Shown here piece after piece: positions 26,319 to 32,507 of a stretch of 32,507 nt of DNA. The number at the start of each line of letters is the position of its first letter. Position 1 is the stretch's first letter. A program made the position numbers and the translations under genes. Origin of the DNA: Treponema sp. (GTDB lineage: Bacteria; Spirochaetota; Spirochaetia; Treponematales; Treponemataceae); NCBI GenBank assembly GCA_017469785.1, contig JAFUFU010000038.1, positions 1 through 32,507 of the forward strand. Direction: 5' to 3'. The notes below the pieces were generated by a model that saw only the letters and a list, made by a program, of their open reading frames with translations, made no database searches and had not been told where the DNA came from.

Positions 26319-26346
26319 TTGCTTTATTAGAAAACTGTGGTAATAT
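26319..26346 (+). promoter_or_regulatory. Promoter of the 6S-like RNA
   Basis: TTGCTT (26319-26324) and TAATAT (26341-26346) are 16 nt apart; predicted start near 26353. Confidence 0.6.
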
Positions 26347-26352
26347 TAAATT

Positions 26353-26554
26353 GTAGTGAGGAGCGAGATGAGGACGCACACCGGCTGCACGTAAGGAGGC
26401 GTTATGCAATTTCCGACAAAGAGGTCTGACTCCTTGGGAGTCTTGTATTGATAACACTCCGCCTGCGGATAAGCAGGGCTTCATTAATTGCCCTTCATTT
26501 TCATGAGGATTGGCAAACTATAAACCGCCAAAAGATGGCGGTTTTCTTTTTTTC
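26353..26554 (+). ncRNA. Structured small RNA, candidate 6S RNA
   Basis: About 200 nt with its own promoter and terminator and no credible coding frame. Hand folding gives a 9-bp closing stem (26365-26373 with 26493-26501); a long upper stem of GGAG/CTCC, GTTAT/ATAAC and CAAT/ATTG (26395-26410 with 26447-26460); an apical hairpin GACTCC-TTG-GGAGTC (26428-26442); and on the 3' side of the central open region a small hairpin CCTGC-GGATAA-GCAGG (26462-26477). A rod with a central bubble and a 3'-side hairpin is the known architecture of 6S RNA, which binds RNA polymerase. The identity is inferred from shape only; it does not match SRP RNA or RNase P landmarks. Confidence 0.55.
26522..26554 (+). 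terminator. Terminator of the 6S-like RNA
   Basis: AAACCGCCA (26522-26530) pairs with TGGCGGTTT (26536-26544) around AAAGA, followed by a T-rich tract. Confidence 0.9.
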
Positions 26555-26615
26555 AGGGCATTTTTCCCTTCTATTCCTAATTCCGTAAAATCTTCTCTTT
26601 ATTTATGATTTAGGC

Positions 26616-26621
26616 TATACT
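26616..26621 (+). promoter_or_regulatory. -10 box abutting the aminopeptidase start codon
   Basis: TATACT ends 6 nt before the ATG at 26628, with no Shine-Dalgarno sequence between them; the same arrangement as hrpA. Confidence 0.55.
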
Positions 26622-26627
26622 TTTATC

Positions 26628-27980
26628 ATGAAAAACGAATCTCTCATAAACGATTACAAATCATTTTTGGATAGCGGAAAGACTGAGCGGGAATGTGTCG
26701 ACGCGCTCATTTCCCTTGCAGAAAAAGCAGGCTTTAGGGATGTCTTTAAAACAGAATTCCTTAAGGCTGGTGATAAAGTCTATGTTCAGAAAATGAACAA
26801 GGCCATCGCGCTTTTTGTCCTCGGGACGGAATCAATCGAAAAGGGCATGAACATTCTTGGTGCTCACATTGATTCTCCCCGCTTAGATGTAAAGCAGAAT
26901 CCCCTCTACGAAAAGGATTTTCTGGTTTACCTAAACACCCACTACTATGGCGGAATCAAAAAATACCAGTGGGTCACTCTTCCGCTTGCAATTCACGGCG
27001 TTGTCTGTAAAAAAGACGGAACGTGCGTTAAAGTCTGCGTTGGCGAAAGTGAATCAGACCCGGTTTTCTGCATTTCTGACATTCTCCCACACCTCGCTCA
27101 GAAGCAGATGAAAGAAACTGCCAGCGATTTTATTCCTGGTGAAAGCCTCGATTTGATTCTTGGAAGCGCAGTCCCATCAAAAGACGAGGACGAAAAATCT
27201 GAGGAAAAGAAAGATAAAATCACTGCCAAAAAAGCCATACTTTCAATCTTGAAAGATAAATACGAAATTGAGGAAGATGATTTCGGTTCGGCTGAGCTTG
27301 AAATCGTACCGGCTGGAAAAGCCCGTGACCTGGGCTTTGACCGCTCTCTTATTTTGGGCTACGGGCAGGACGACCGCTCATGCGCATATACCTCGGCCCG
27401 TGCCCTTCTTGAAAGTACACCTGGCGCGAGGACAAACTGCTGCCTCTGCGTCGATAAAGAAGAAATCGGTTCGGTGGGGGCCACGGGCATGGGAAGCCAT
27501 TTCTTTGAAAATGCCCTCGCCGAAGTGATTGCACGATTGCCTCAAGGGTATTCAGAGCTTTCTCTCCGTCGCTGTCTTGCTAACTGCAATATGCTTTCAA
27601 GCGATGTAAACGCTGCCTTCGACCCGATGAACTGCGACCTTTTTGACCGAGCCAATGCGAGTTTCCTGAATGGTGGAATCGTCTTCAATAAATATACCGG
27701 AAGCCGTGGAAAGAGCGGGGCCAGTGACGCGAATCCTGAGTTCATCGCCCGTCTTCGCTCCCTTTTTGATAAGGCAGGGGTTACATATCAGATGGCTGAG
27801 CTTGGAAAAGTCGATCAGGGTGGCGGCGGAACGATTGCCTACCTTGCCGCAAAATATGGCATGAATGTGCTTGACGCAGGTGTTTCAGTTCTTTCGATGC
27901 ATGCTCCTTGGGAAATCACCGCCAAGGAGGACATTGAGCAGGCCTTCAACGCTTACAAAGCCTTTTTGACCTTAGAATAA
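26628..27980 (+). CDS. apeA: M18-family aminopeptidase
   Basis: A 450-residue cytosolic metallo-aminopeptidase of family M18, which removes N-terminal residues from peptides. Metal and active-site motifs: GAHIDSPRLD (His80 region), GYGQDDRSCAYTSARALL, DKEEIGSVGATGMGSHF (catalytic Glu pair), SSDVNAAFDP, and C-terminal SMHAPWEITAKED with a metal His. A GGGGTIAYLAA segment lies near residue 405. A charged Lys/Glu-rich loop (KDEDEKSEEKKDKITAKK) sits in the dimerisation domain. Length is usual for the aminopeptidase 1 branch, for which the symbol apeA is used. It converges with clpX. Confidence 0.94.
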   Translation: MKNESLINDYKSFLDSGKTERECVDALISLAEKAGFRDVFKTEFLKAGDKVYVQKMNKAIALFVLGTESIEKGMNILGAHIDSPRLDVKQNPLYEKDFLVYLNTHYYGGIKKYQWVTLPLAIHGVVCKKDGTCVKVCVGESESDPVFCISDILPHLAQKQMKETASDFIPGESLDLILGSAVPSKDEDEKSEEKKDKITAKKAILSILKDKYEIEEDDFGSAELEIVPAGKARDLGFDRSLILGYGQDDRSCAYTSARALLESTPGARTNCCLCVDKEEIGSVGATGMGSHFFENALAEVIARLPQGYSELSLRRCLANCNMLSSDVNAAFDPMNCDLFDRANASFLNGGIVFNKYTGSRGKSGASDANPEFIARLRSLFDKAGVTYQMAELGKVDQGGGGTIAYLAAKYGMNVLDAGVSVLSMHAPWEITAKEDIEQAFNAYKAFLTLE

Positions 27981-27988
27981 AAAATAAA

Positions 27989-28046
27989 CCACAGGTTACA
28001 GAGGTTACAGGTAATAAAAATTCTGTATATTCTATGTAATCTGTGG
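27989..28046. terminator. Inverted repeat between convergent genes
   Basis: CCACAGGTTACA (27989-28000) pairs with TGTAATCTGTGG (28035-28046) over 12 bp with one G-T wobble; the loop carries another copy of GGTTACAG. No T-tract follows, so a role as a bidirectional terminator or RNA 3'-end stabiliser is only a guess. Confidence 0.4.
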
Positions 28047-28075
28047 CTAAAAGTTTAAAACTTGAATTTCAGTTT

Positions 28076-29335
28076 TTATGCGGTTTGCTGCGTAATCAAA
28101 AGCTGGTCGAGAGCCGGCTTTTCTTTTCCTACTACGATGTCTTTTGTGACCGTAAGATGTTTTTTGCCCTTGATACTTGGGGCCTCGTACATCAAGTCCA
28201 TAAGAAGCTTTTCGACGATAGAGCGTAGACCCCGCGCGCCTGTCTTCTGTTTGATTGCTGTTTCTGCAATTTCATCAAGGGCATCGGTCGTAAAATCAAG
28301 ATCCAAATCATCCATCTCAAAGGAAGCCTTAAACTGCTTTGTTATTGCGTTCTTCGGTTCCGTAAGAATACGGGTGAGGTCTTCTTTTGTAAGTTCTTTG
28401 AGGGCAACCGAAATCGGCATACGTCCGATAAGCTCCGGGATGATTCCGAATTTTACAAGGTCGTCCGGAGTGCACTGGTTCAGAAGCTCCATGCGTTCTG
28501 TCTCGTCCATCATGCCGACATTTGAGCCGAATCCAAGCGAGTGAGAGGCAATGCGCTGCTCAATGATTTTGTCAAGACCGACAAAAGCGCCGCCCAGAAT
28601 GAAGAGAATGTTCGAAGTGTCAATCTGGAGCATTTCCTGATTCGGGTGCTTGCGTCCTCCCTGAGGCGGAACAGAAGCCTGTGTGCCTTCGATGATTTTG
28701 AGAAGTGCCTGCTGTACGCCTTCACCGGAAACATCACGGGTAATGGAGGTATTTTCGCCTTTGCGCCCGATTTTATCGATTTCATCAATGAAGATGATTC
28801 CGCGCTCAGCAGCAGCGATGTTGCCGTCGGCTGCGTTAATCAGCTTTAAGAGGACGTTCTCTACGTCTTCGCCTACATACCCGGCCTCTGTAAGAGTCGT
28901 CGCGTCTGCAATAGCAAATGGAACCTTGAGCTTTTCAGCCAGTGTCTTTGCGAGCAGGGTCTTTCCGCTTCCTGTGGGACCAATGAGAAGGACATTTGAT
29001 TTTTCGATTTTGACGTCTTTGTCGGTCTTGATTGTGTCGAGCTTAGACATTCGCTTGTAGTGGTTATATACCGCGACAGAAAGCGCTTTTTTTGCATAAT
29101 CCTGACCGATGACATATTCATCGAGGTATTCCTTGAATTCTTTTGGAGAAGGAACTTCGCTCATGTCAATTGGCTCGACAGATTTGTCTTTCTGGTCGAT
29201 GATTCCCTGACATACTGCGATACACTTGTCGCAGATGAAAATACCGTTTGTTGGGGCAGCTACCAGATGGCGTTTGTCATCACCGGGCTTTCCACAGAAA
29301 GAACAATACTGAACGTCACTTCTGAAACCACGCAT
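28076..29335 (-). CDS. clpX: ATP-dependent Clp protease ATPase subunit ClpX
   Basis: A 419-residue AAA+ unfoldase that feeds substrates, including tmRNA-tagged proteins, to ClpP. Zinc-binding domain C11-C14 and C35-C38; Walker A GPTGSGKT (119-126); pore loop GYVG (152-155); Walker B IIFIDEID (Asp184-Glu185 region); ClpP-docking LGF tripeptide (267-269); C-terminal sensor [10 protein letters not shown]. Full length. Its ATG overlaps the clpP stop by one base (TAATG), giving translational coupling in the order tig-clpP-clpX. Confidence 0.97.
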   Translation of the reverse strand: MRGFRSDVQYCSFCGKPGDDKRHLVAAPTNGIFICDKCIAVCQGIIDQKDKSVEPIDMSEVPSPKEFKEYLDEYVIGQDYAKKALSVAVYNHYKRMSKLDTIKTDKDVKIEKSNVLLIGPTGSGKTLLAKTLAEKLKVPFAIADATTLTEAGYVGEDVENVLLKLINAADGNIAAAERGIIFIDEIDKIGRKGENTSITRDVSGEGVQQALLKIIEGTQASVPPQGGRKHPNQEMLQIDTSNILFILGGAFVGLDKIIEQRIASHSLGFGSNVGMMDETERMELLNQCTPDDLVKFGIIPELIGRMPISVALKELTKEDLTRILTEPKNAITKQFKASFEMDDLDLDFTTDALDEIAETAIKQKTGARGLRSIVEKLLMDLMYEAPSIKGKKHLTVTKDIVVGKEKPALDQLLITQQTA

Positions 29336-29946
29336 TATTTTGCCTCCGATGCACGTGCTGGCATAACTTTATCAACGATTCCGTAAGCAAGAGCTTCTTC
29401 TGCGCTCATGAAGAAATCCCGTTCCATATCTTTTGCAATTTCGTCTTCAGACTTGCCGCATTTTTCGGCAAGGTACTTGATTGAAAGTTTTTTCAGGCGG
29501 ATGATTTCCTTTGCCTGGATAGCAATGTCGCTTTCCTGCCCCTGAACCCCGCCTCGTGGCTGGTGAATCATGACACGGCAAGAGGGGAGGGCAAAACGCT
29601 TGCCCTTTGTGCCGCCGGCAAGCAGAATCGCGCCCATGCTGGCTGCCTGACCGATACAGATGGTCTGGATGTCGCATTTGACATACTGCATGGCATCATA
29701 GATTGCAAGCCCTGCTGTAACGCTTCCGCCGGGGGAATTGATGTAAATGCTGATGTCTTTGTCAGGATTTTCTGATTCAAGGAAAAGAATCTGTGCAACG
29801 ACCAAATCAGCGTTTATGTCGTTTATTTCGCCGTCAATGAAGATAATCCGGTCTTTCAGAAGACGCGAATATATGTCATAGAAACGTTCACCGTTACCGC
29901 TTCGTTCGATAACGTTTGGCATGTAATTGTTCATCTGTTCGTTCAT
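29335..29946 (-). CDS. clpP: ATP-dependent Clp protease proteolytic subunit ClpP
   Basis: A 203-residue serine peptidase that forms the tetradecameric chamber of ClpXP. Catalytic triad S103 (GQAASMGA), H128 ([10 protein letters not shown]) and D177 (DMERDFFM). AAAGGA lies 8 nt before the ATG at 29946. Transcription may come from tig read-through or from a weak promoter (TTGCAG with a 15-nt spacer to TATACA at 29992-30018, minus strand), since a tig terminator separates them. Confidence 0.97.
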   Translation of the reverse strand: MNEQMNNYMPNVIERSGNGERFYDIYSRLLKDRIIFIDGEINDINADLVVAQILFLESENPDKDISIYINSPGGSVTAGLAIYDAMQYVKCDIQTICIGQAASMGAILLAGGTKGKRFALPSCRVMIHQPRGGVQGQESDIAIQAKEIIRLKKLSIKYLAEKCGKSEDEIAKDMERDFFMSAEEALAYGIVDKVMPARASEAK

Positions 29947-30023
29947 TAAATAATTCCTTTATGTGAATTCCTGATTTTTGGAAATTCTTTCTGTATAAAT
30001 ATAATGAAATTACTGCAAAAAAT

Positions 30024-30072
30024 CAAAAAAAAACGGAATGTTCCCGAAAAAAAATTAAGAACATTCCGTTTT
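30024..30072 (-). terminator. tig terminator
   Basis: On the minus strand AAACGGAATGTTC pairs perfectly with GAACATTCCGTTT (30031-30043 and 30059-30071), followed by a run of T's, ending the tig message 32 nt past its stop. Confidence 0.88.
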
Positions 30073-30104
30073 AAGATTCGGGCTACCGAGACTCGTGTAA
30101 GAAA

Positions 30105-31469
30105 CTAGCGGTTGAACAGGTCTTTGAAAGCCACTTTGTCGCCCTTGGCAAGCTTGACTTCAGCAAAAAGCTCTTTGTAGAGTTTCTGTTCTTTTGCGTC
30201 GTCAATGAGATATTCCTTAGAGCGCGGATCAGCATAGTGCTGTTTGACTTCATCGACTGTGATGCCGTTTCCGTCAGCGATTTTCTGATATTCTGCTTCG
30301 ATTTCTTCCGGTGTGACAGAAACATTACGTGCTTTCAAGAATGAATCAACGATGATTCGGCTCTTGAGCATTTTTTCTGCGTCGCCTGTCCATTCCTTGA
30401 GCATGTCTTCCTTTTTCTGGCCTGAAGCTGTAATCATTCGGTCAAGTTCCTCGACGCTTGTCTGGAACTGCTGGGCCATCATTCTCCAGCGACCGTCAAG
30501 TTCTGCGTTCAGCATGCTTGCCGGAATCTCGAATGGGTATTTTTCGATGAGCTGAGAAAGCAAATCATTTGTCTTGATTTCGTTGATTTTGTTGTTTTTT
30601 GCGTTCTCAAGGTTGCGCATGATGTCTTTTTTGAGATCATCGAGAGTCTTGAATTTCTCATTGACATCCTGTGCAAGTTCATCGTCAAGGGCCGGAAGAT
30701 TGCGGACCTTAATCTGTTTGACTGTGACAGAATATTTCTTTGTCTGGTCTTTGAGAGACTCGTCTTTTTCGTCCTTGCCGTATTTTTTTGTGATTTCTTT
30801 TGTGTCGCCTTTTTTAAGGCCAATCAATTCATCGTCGATTTTGTAGACATTCTCAGCCGTACCGATTGTGAAAGTGAAGTCCTCTCGTTTTGTTGATGCG
30901 ATTTCTGCACCGTTCTCGTCTTTTTCAACGATAGAGATAGTGATGATGTTGTCTTTTTCGGCCTTTTCGTCATCCTTTTTGTCGATTACGACCGCATTGC
31001 GCTCCTGAATGCCTTTGAGCTCTTCGTTGAGCTCTTCGTCACCGACTGTTACCTGCGGTTCTTTTACGGAAATTGATTTGAGGTCAAATGAAGCCGCGTC
31101 TACTTTCGGGAAAACATCGTAAGTGACGGTATAGACAAAATCTTTAGAGGTATCGAATTCAGGCATCTTTTCGAGAACAGGCTGCGCATAAGGAAGAGGG
31201 CGGTTCTCAAGCTCTTTTTCGTCAGAGAAGATTTCGTTCAATGATTTATCGATGAGGTCGCTTGCAGCTTCCATTTTAATCTGTTCGCCGTATTTGCGCT
31301 CAAGAACTGAAGCCGGAACGTGGCCCTTTCGGAAACCAGGAATCTGAACCTGTTTTGTATATTTGCCCAATGTCTCTGAATAGCTGTCTGCGACATCCTT
31401 TTTTGCAACTGTAACGGTAAGTTTTGCTGCTGAGTGTTCCAATTTTTCGATTTCTTTGGTGACTTTCAC
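30105..31469 (-). CDS. tig: Trigger factor
   Basis: A 454-residue ribosome-bound chaperone. The GTG start is preceded by AAGGGG at 8 nt. The N-terminal ribosome-binding domain has the signature GFRKGHVP (45-52); the FKBP-like prolyl isomerase domain spans about residues 155-245; the helical C-terminal domain follows. It lies upstream of clpP-clpX on the same strand, the usual bacterial order. The tRNA cluster terminator sits just before it, and no clear tig promoter is visible, so some read-through from the tRNA promoter is possible. Confidence 0.96.
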   Translation of the reverse strand: MKVTKEIEKLEHSAAKLTVTVAKKDVADSYSETLGKYTKQVQIPGFRKGHVPASVLERKYGEQIKMEAASDLIDKSLNEIFSDEKELENRPLPYAQPVLEKMPEFDTSKDFVYTVTYDVFPKVDAASFDLKSISVKEPQVTVGDEELNEELKGIQERNAVVIDKKDDEKAEKDNIITISIVEKDENGAEIASTKREDFTFTIGTAENVYKIDDELIGLKKGDTKEITKKYGKDEKDESLKDQTKKYSVTVKQIKVRNLPALDDELAQDVNEKFKTLDDLKKDIMRNLENAKNNKINEIKTNDLLSQLIEKYPFEIPASMLNAELDGRWRMMAQQFQTSVEELDRMITASGQKKEDMLKEWTGDAEKMLKSRIIVDSFLKARNVSVTPEEIEAEYQKIADGNGITVDEVKQHYADPRSKEYLIDDAKEQKLYKELFAEVKLAKGDKVAFKDLFNR

Positions 31470-31492
31470 TCTGTTTCCCCTTAAAATGAAAT

Positions 31493-31527
31493 AAAAAAAA
31501 GCGATTCAGATGAAAATCTAAATCGCT
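31493..31527 (-). terminator. Terminator of the tRNA cluster
   Basis: On the minus strand AGCGATTTAGAT pairs with ATCTGAATCGCT around a short loop (31500-31527; one A-C mismatch), followed by eight T's (complement of 31493-31500). It lies between tRNA-Gly and tig. Confidence 0.85.
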
Positions 31528-31535
31528 CACTTTAG

Positions 31536-31607
31536 AGCGGAAAACGGGATTCGAACCCGCGACATCCACCTTGGCAAGGTGACGCGCTACCACTGCGCTA
31601 TTTCCGC
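31536..31607 (-). tRNA. tRNA-Gly(GCC), copy 1
   Basis: 72 nt, acceptor GCGGAAA with TTTCCGC, anticodon GCC in the loop TTGCCAA, T-loop TTCGAAT, discriminator U. CCA is not encoded. Identical to the copy at 31671-31742. Confidence 0.96.
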
Positions 31608-31670
31608 AAAATTAATTCGCATCTGTTGTATTGCAATAAACTGTTTACGATGGCCGAGCCATCCAGTTAG

Positions 31671-31742
31671 AGCGGAAAACGGGATTCGAACCCGCGACAT
31701 CCACCTTGGCAAGGTGACGCGCTACCACTGCGCTATTTCCGC
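31671..31742 (-). tRNA. tRNA-Gly(GCC), copy 2
   Basis: Identical 72-nt sequence to copy 1, 135 nt away; short flanks (TTAG before and AAAATTA after on the plus strand) are also shared, so this is a recent tandem duplication. Confidence 0.96.
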
Positions 31743-31759
31743 AAAATTACCAAAAGGTA

Positions 31760-31839
31760 TGCGAGAGAAGGGACTTGAACCCTTACGCCGAAGCACTAGA
31801 TCCTAAGTCTAGCGTGTATGCCAATTTCACCACTCTCGC
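31760..31839 (-). tRNA. tRNA-Leu(TAG)
   Basis: 80 nt, acceptor GCGAGAG with CTCTCGC, anticodon stem CTAGA/TCTAG with loop CTTAGGA, so anticodon TAG; a short type-II variable arm (GTGCTTCGGCGT region); discriminator A. Confidence 0.95.
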
Positions 31840-31880
31840 GAGTAAACCGGCCCGGACTTAAGTGTCACAATTCCGATCTT

Positions 31881-31900
31881 TTCAAACCTAGAGGTTTGAA
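31881..31900. repeat. 20-bp perfect palindrome at the 3' side of tRNA-Lys
   Basis: TTCAAACCTAGAGGTTTGAA. It begins directly after the discriminator base of tRNA-Lys on the minus strand and may guide 3' processing of the precursor. Confidence 0.6.
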
Positions 31901-31973
31901 TGAGCGACCGGGGGCTCGAACCCCGGACCCACAGATTAAGAGTCTGTTGCTCTACCAACTGAGCTAGTCGCCC
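31901..31973 (-). tRNA. tRNA-Lys(CTT)
   Basis: 73 nt, acceptor GGGCGAC with GTCGCTC (one G-T pair), D-arm GCTC...GAGC, anticodon CTT in the loop CTCTTAA, discriminator A. Confidence 0.95.
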
Positions 31974-31990
31974 GATTATCAGTTAAAATA

Positions 31991-32064
31991 TGCGTCCGAC
32001 ACGGATCGAACGTGCAACCTACGGATTCGAAGTCCGTTACTCTATCCAGTTGAGCTACGAACGC
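31991..32064 (-). tRNA. tRNA-Arg(TCG)
   Basis: 74 nt, acceptor GCGTTCG with CGGACGC (one G-T pair), anticodon TCG in the loop CTTCGAA, T-loop TTCGATC, discriminator A. Confidence 0.94.
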
Positions 32065-32105
32065 ATTGTTTGTTTTGCCGCTTTTGGTCGAGCCACTAGC
32101 GGTTG

Positions 32106-32178
32106 GGTGCCTGATGGGGCTCGAACCCACGACAATCAGATCCACAATCTGACGCTCTACCACTGAACTACAGGCACC
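32106..32178 (-). tRNA. tRNA-His(GTG)
   Basis: Acceptor GTGCCTG with CAGGCAC plus the extra G-1 pairing with discriminator C73, the identity element of histidine tRNA; anticodon GTG in the loop TTGTGGA. First gene of the cluster. Confidence 0.96.
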
Positions 32179-32196
32179 ATGTAACTGATGTTTGAT

Positions 32197-32226
32197 ACTA
32201 TATCAGAAACTCGGGGAGTGTGTCAA
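32197..32226 (-). promoter_or_regulatory. tRNA cluster promoter
   Basis: On the minus strand TTGACA (32226-32221) and TATAGT (32202-32197) are 18 nt apart, with TGA just before the -10 (extended). It would transcribe His-Arg-Lys-Leu-Gly-Gly. Confidence 0.8.
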
Positions 32227-32297
32227 TAGATGAAGGAGAAAAAATTGAATATTTTTTACACAGCGGATTTTTTTTTCTATAGAAATAATGAAAATGC

Positions 32298-32356
32298 CGC
32301 CCCGCTATGGAGTGGGGGCGAAGCCAGTGCGCCCTTTAAGCGTAGCGCGGGCGCAC
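32298..32356. repeat. Two GC-rich hairpins in the gene-free right end
   Basis: CGCCCC with GGGGCG (32298-32303, 32315-32320) and GTGCGCCC with GGGCGCAC (32327-32334, 32349-32356). GC content is much above the AT-rich flanks. The 32227-32507 stretch has no coding frame that I can support. Confidence 0.6.
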
Positions 32357-32383
32357 CGAGCGTGAGTGATATGCACCCAAAAA

Positions 32384-32507
32384 AGGTGACAGTTTTAAAA
32401 GTCACTGGTGTCGAATTGGTGACATTTTTTAATTTAAGATTTAGCTGTAACACAGCATATTCATTTTACTGCAACCGTTTAAGTGACAGAATTTATTTTT
32501 CTGTTCC
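32384..32507. other. Possible insertion-sequence terminal repeats at the window edge
   Basis: GTGACA occurs three times in 103 bp (32386, 32419, 32483). The first is part of a hairpin, GTGAC with GTCAC at 32401-32405, and is followed by GGTGTCGAATTGGTGACATT. Clusters of GTGACA/TGTC repeats are reminiscent of IS21-family ends. No transposase is inside the window, so this is only a suggestion that an element begins at or beyond the right edge. Confidence 0.3.

Noticed and set aside
26353..26554. Reading the ncRNA as SRP RNA or RNase P RNA
   Set aside because: The GGAAGG...AGCA tip of SRP RNA and the GAGGAAAGTCC and ACAGAAA landmarks of RNase P are absent; length is also wrong for RNase P.

Overview
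The window looks like chromosome of a host-associated or rumen-type Treponema (Spirochaetes). The main reasons are the adjacent TIGR03546/TIGR03545-type pair, typical of spirochetes; a tmRNA tag ending SFAEALAA, close to the SFDYALAA ending I recall for Treponema tags; an M30-type lipoprotein; and relaxed spirochetal lipoboxes. The genus is inferred from gene content and protein character, not from a database search.

Layout. 1-3490 is a rearranged accessory patch. It holds the 3' part of a secreted beta-rich protein, a 249-bp truncated second copy of the 3' end of a large M30-like metallopeptidase lipoprotein, a scrap that looks like the 3' end of a paralogue of the first gene, a YefM/YoeB toxin-antitoxin cassette, and then the complete M30 lipoprotein. 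3587-3729 is a nested inverted-repeat element. 3796-6729 is dut-lptF-lptG, tightly coupled. A Fic enzyme (minus), tgt and a secreted HEAT-repeat protein follow. 11162-16092 is a three-gene ABC importer: lipoprotein binding protein, fused double permease, and an ATPase with a large insertion. On the minus strand come an HrpA-type helicase, a CapA-like lipoprotein and a NeuB-family synthase. 21245-24044 is the TIGR03546/TIGR03545 pair. yebC and ruvC follow, then the tmRNA gene, a 6S-like RNA candidate and an M18 aminopeptidase. The window ends with a minus-strand block clpX-clpP-tig, six tRNA genes (Gly, Gly, Leu, Lys, Arg, His), and a gene-free stretch with GC-rich hairpins and possible insertion-sequence end repeats.

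How the genes work together. lptF and lptG encode both membrane subunits of an Lpt-type exporter; dut upstream is nucleotide housekeeping. The ABC genes form one importer, with two hairpin/T-tract structures after the binding-protein gene that would favour excess binding protein. tig-clpP-clpX is the classical folding/proteolysis cluster, and tmRNA nearby feeds tagged proteins to the same protease. yebC-ruvC is a common bacterial pairing.

Most notable observations: (1) seven genes have a -10 hexamer only 6-8 nt before the start codon, which predicts leaderless mRNAs; (2) the ABC ATPase carries about 120 extra residues between Q-loop and signature motif; (3) the TIGR03545 gene has a frame-disrupted duplicated C-terminal tail just past its stop; (4) a structured ncRNA with 6S-like architecture lies next to ssrA; (5) a collapsed duplication and a toxin-antitoxin cassette bracketed by direct repeats lie at the left end; (6) several intergenic nested-palindrome elements and heptameric tandem repeats are present. 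I see no CRISPR array and no complete insertion sequence.
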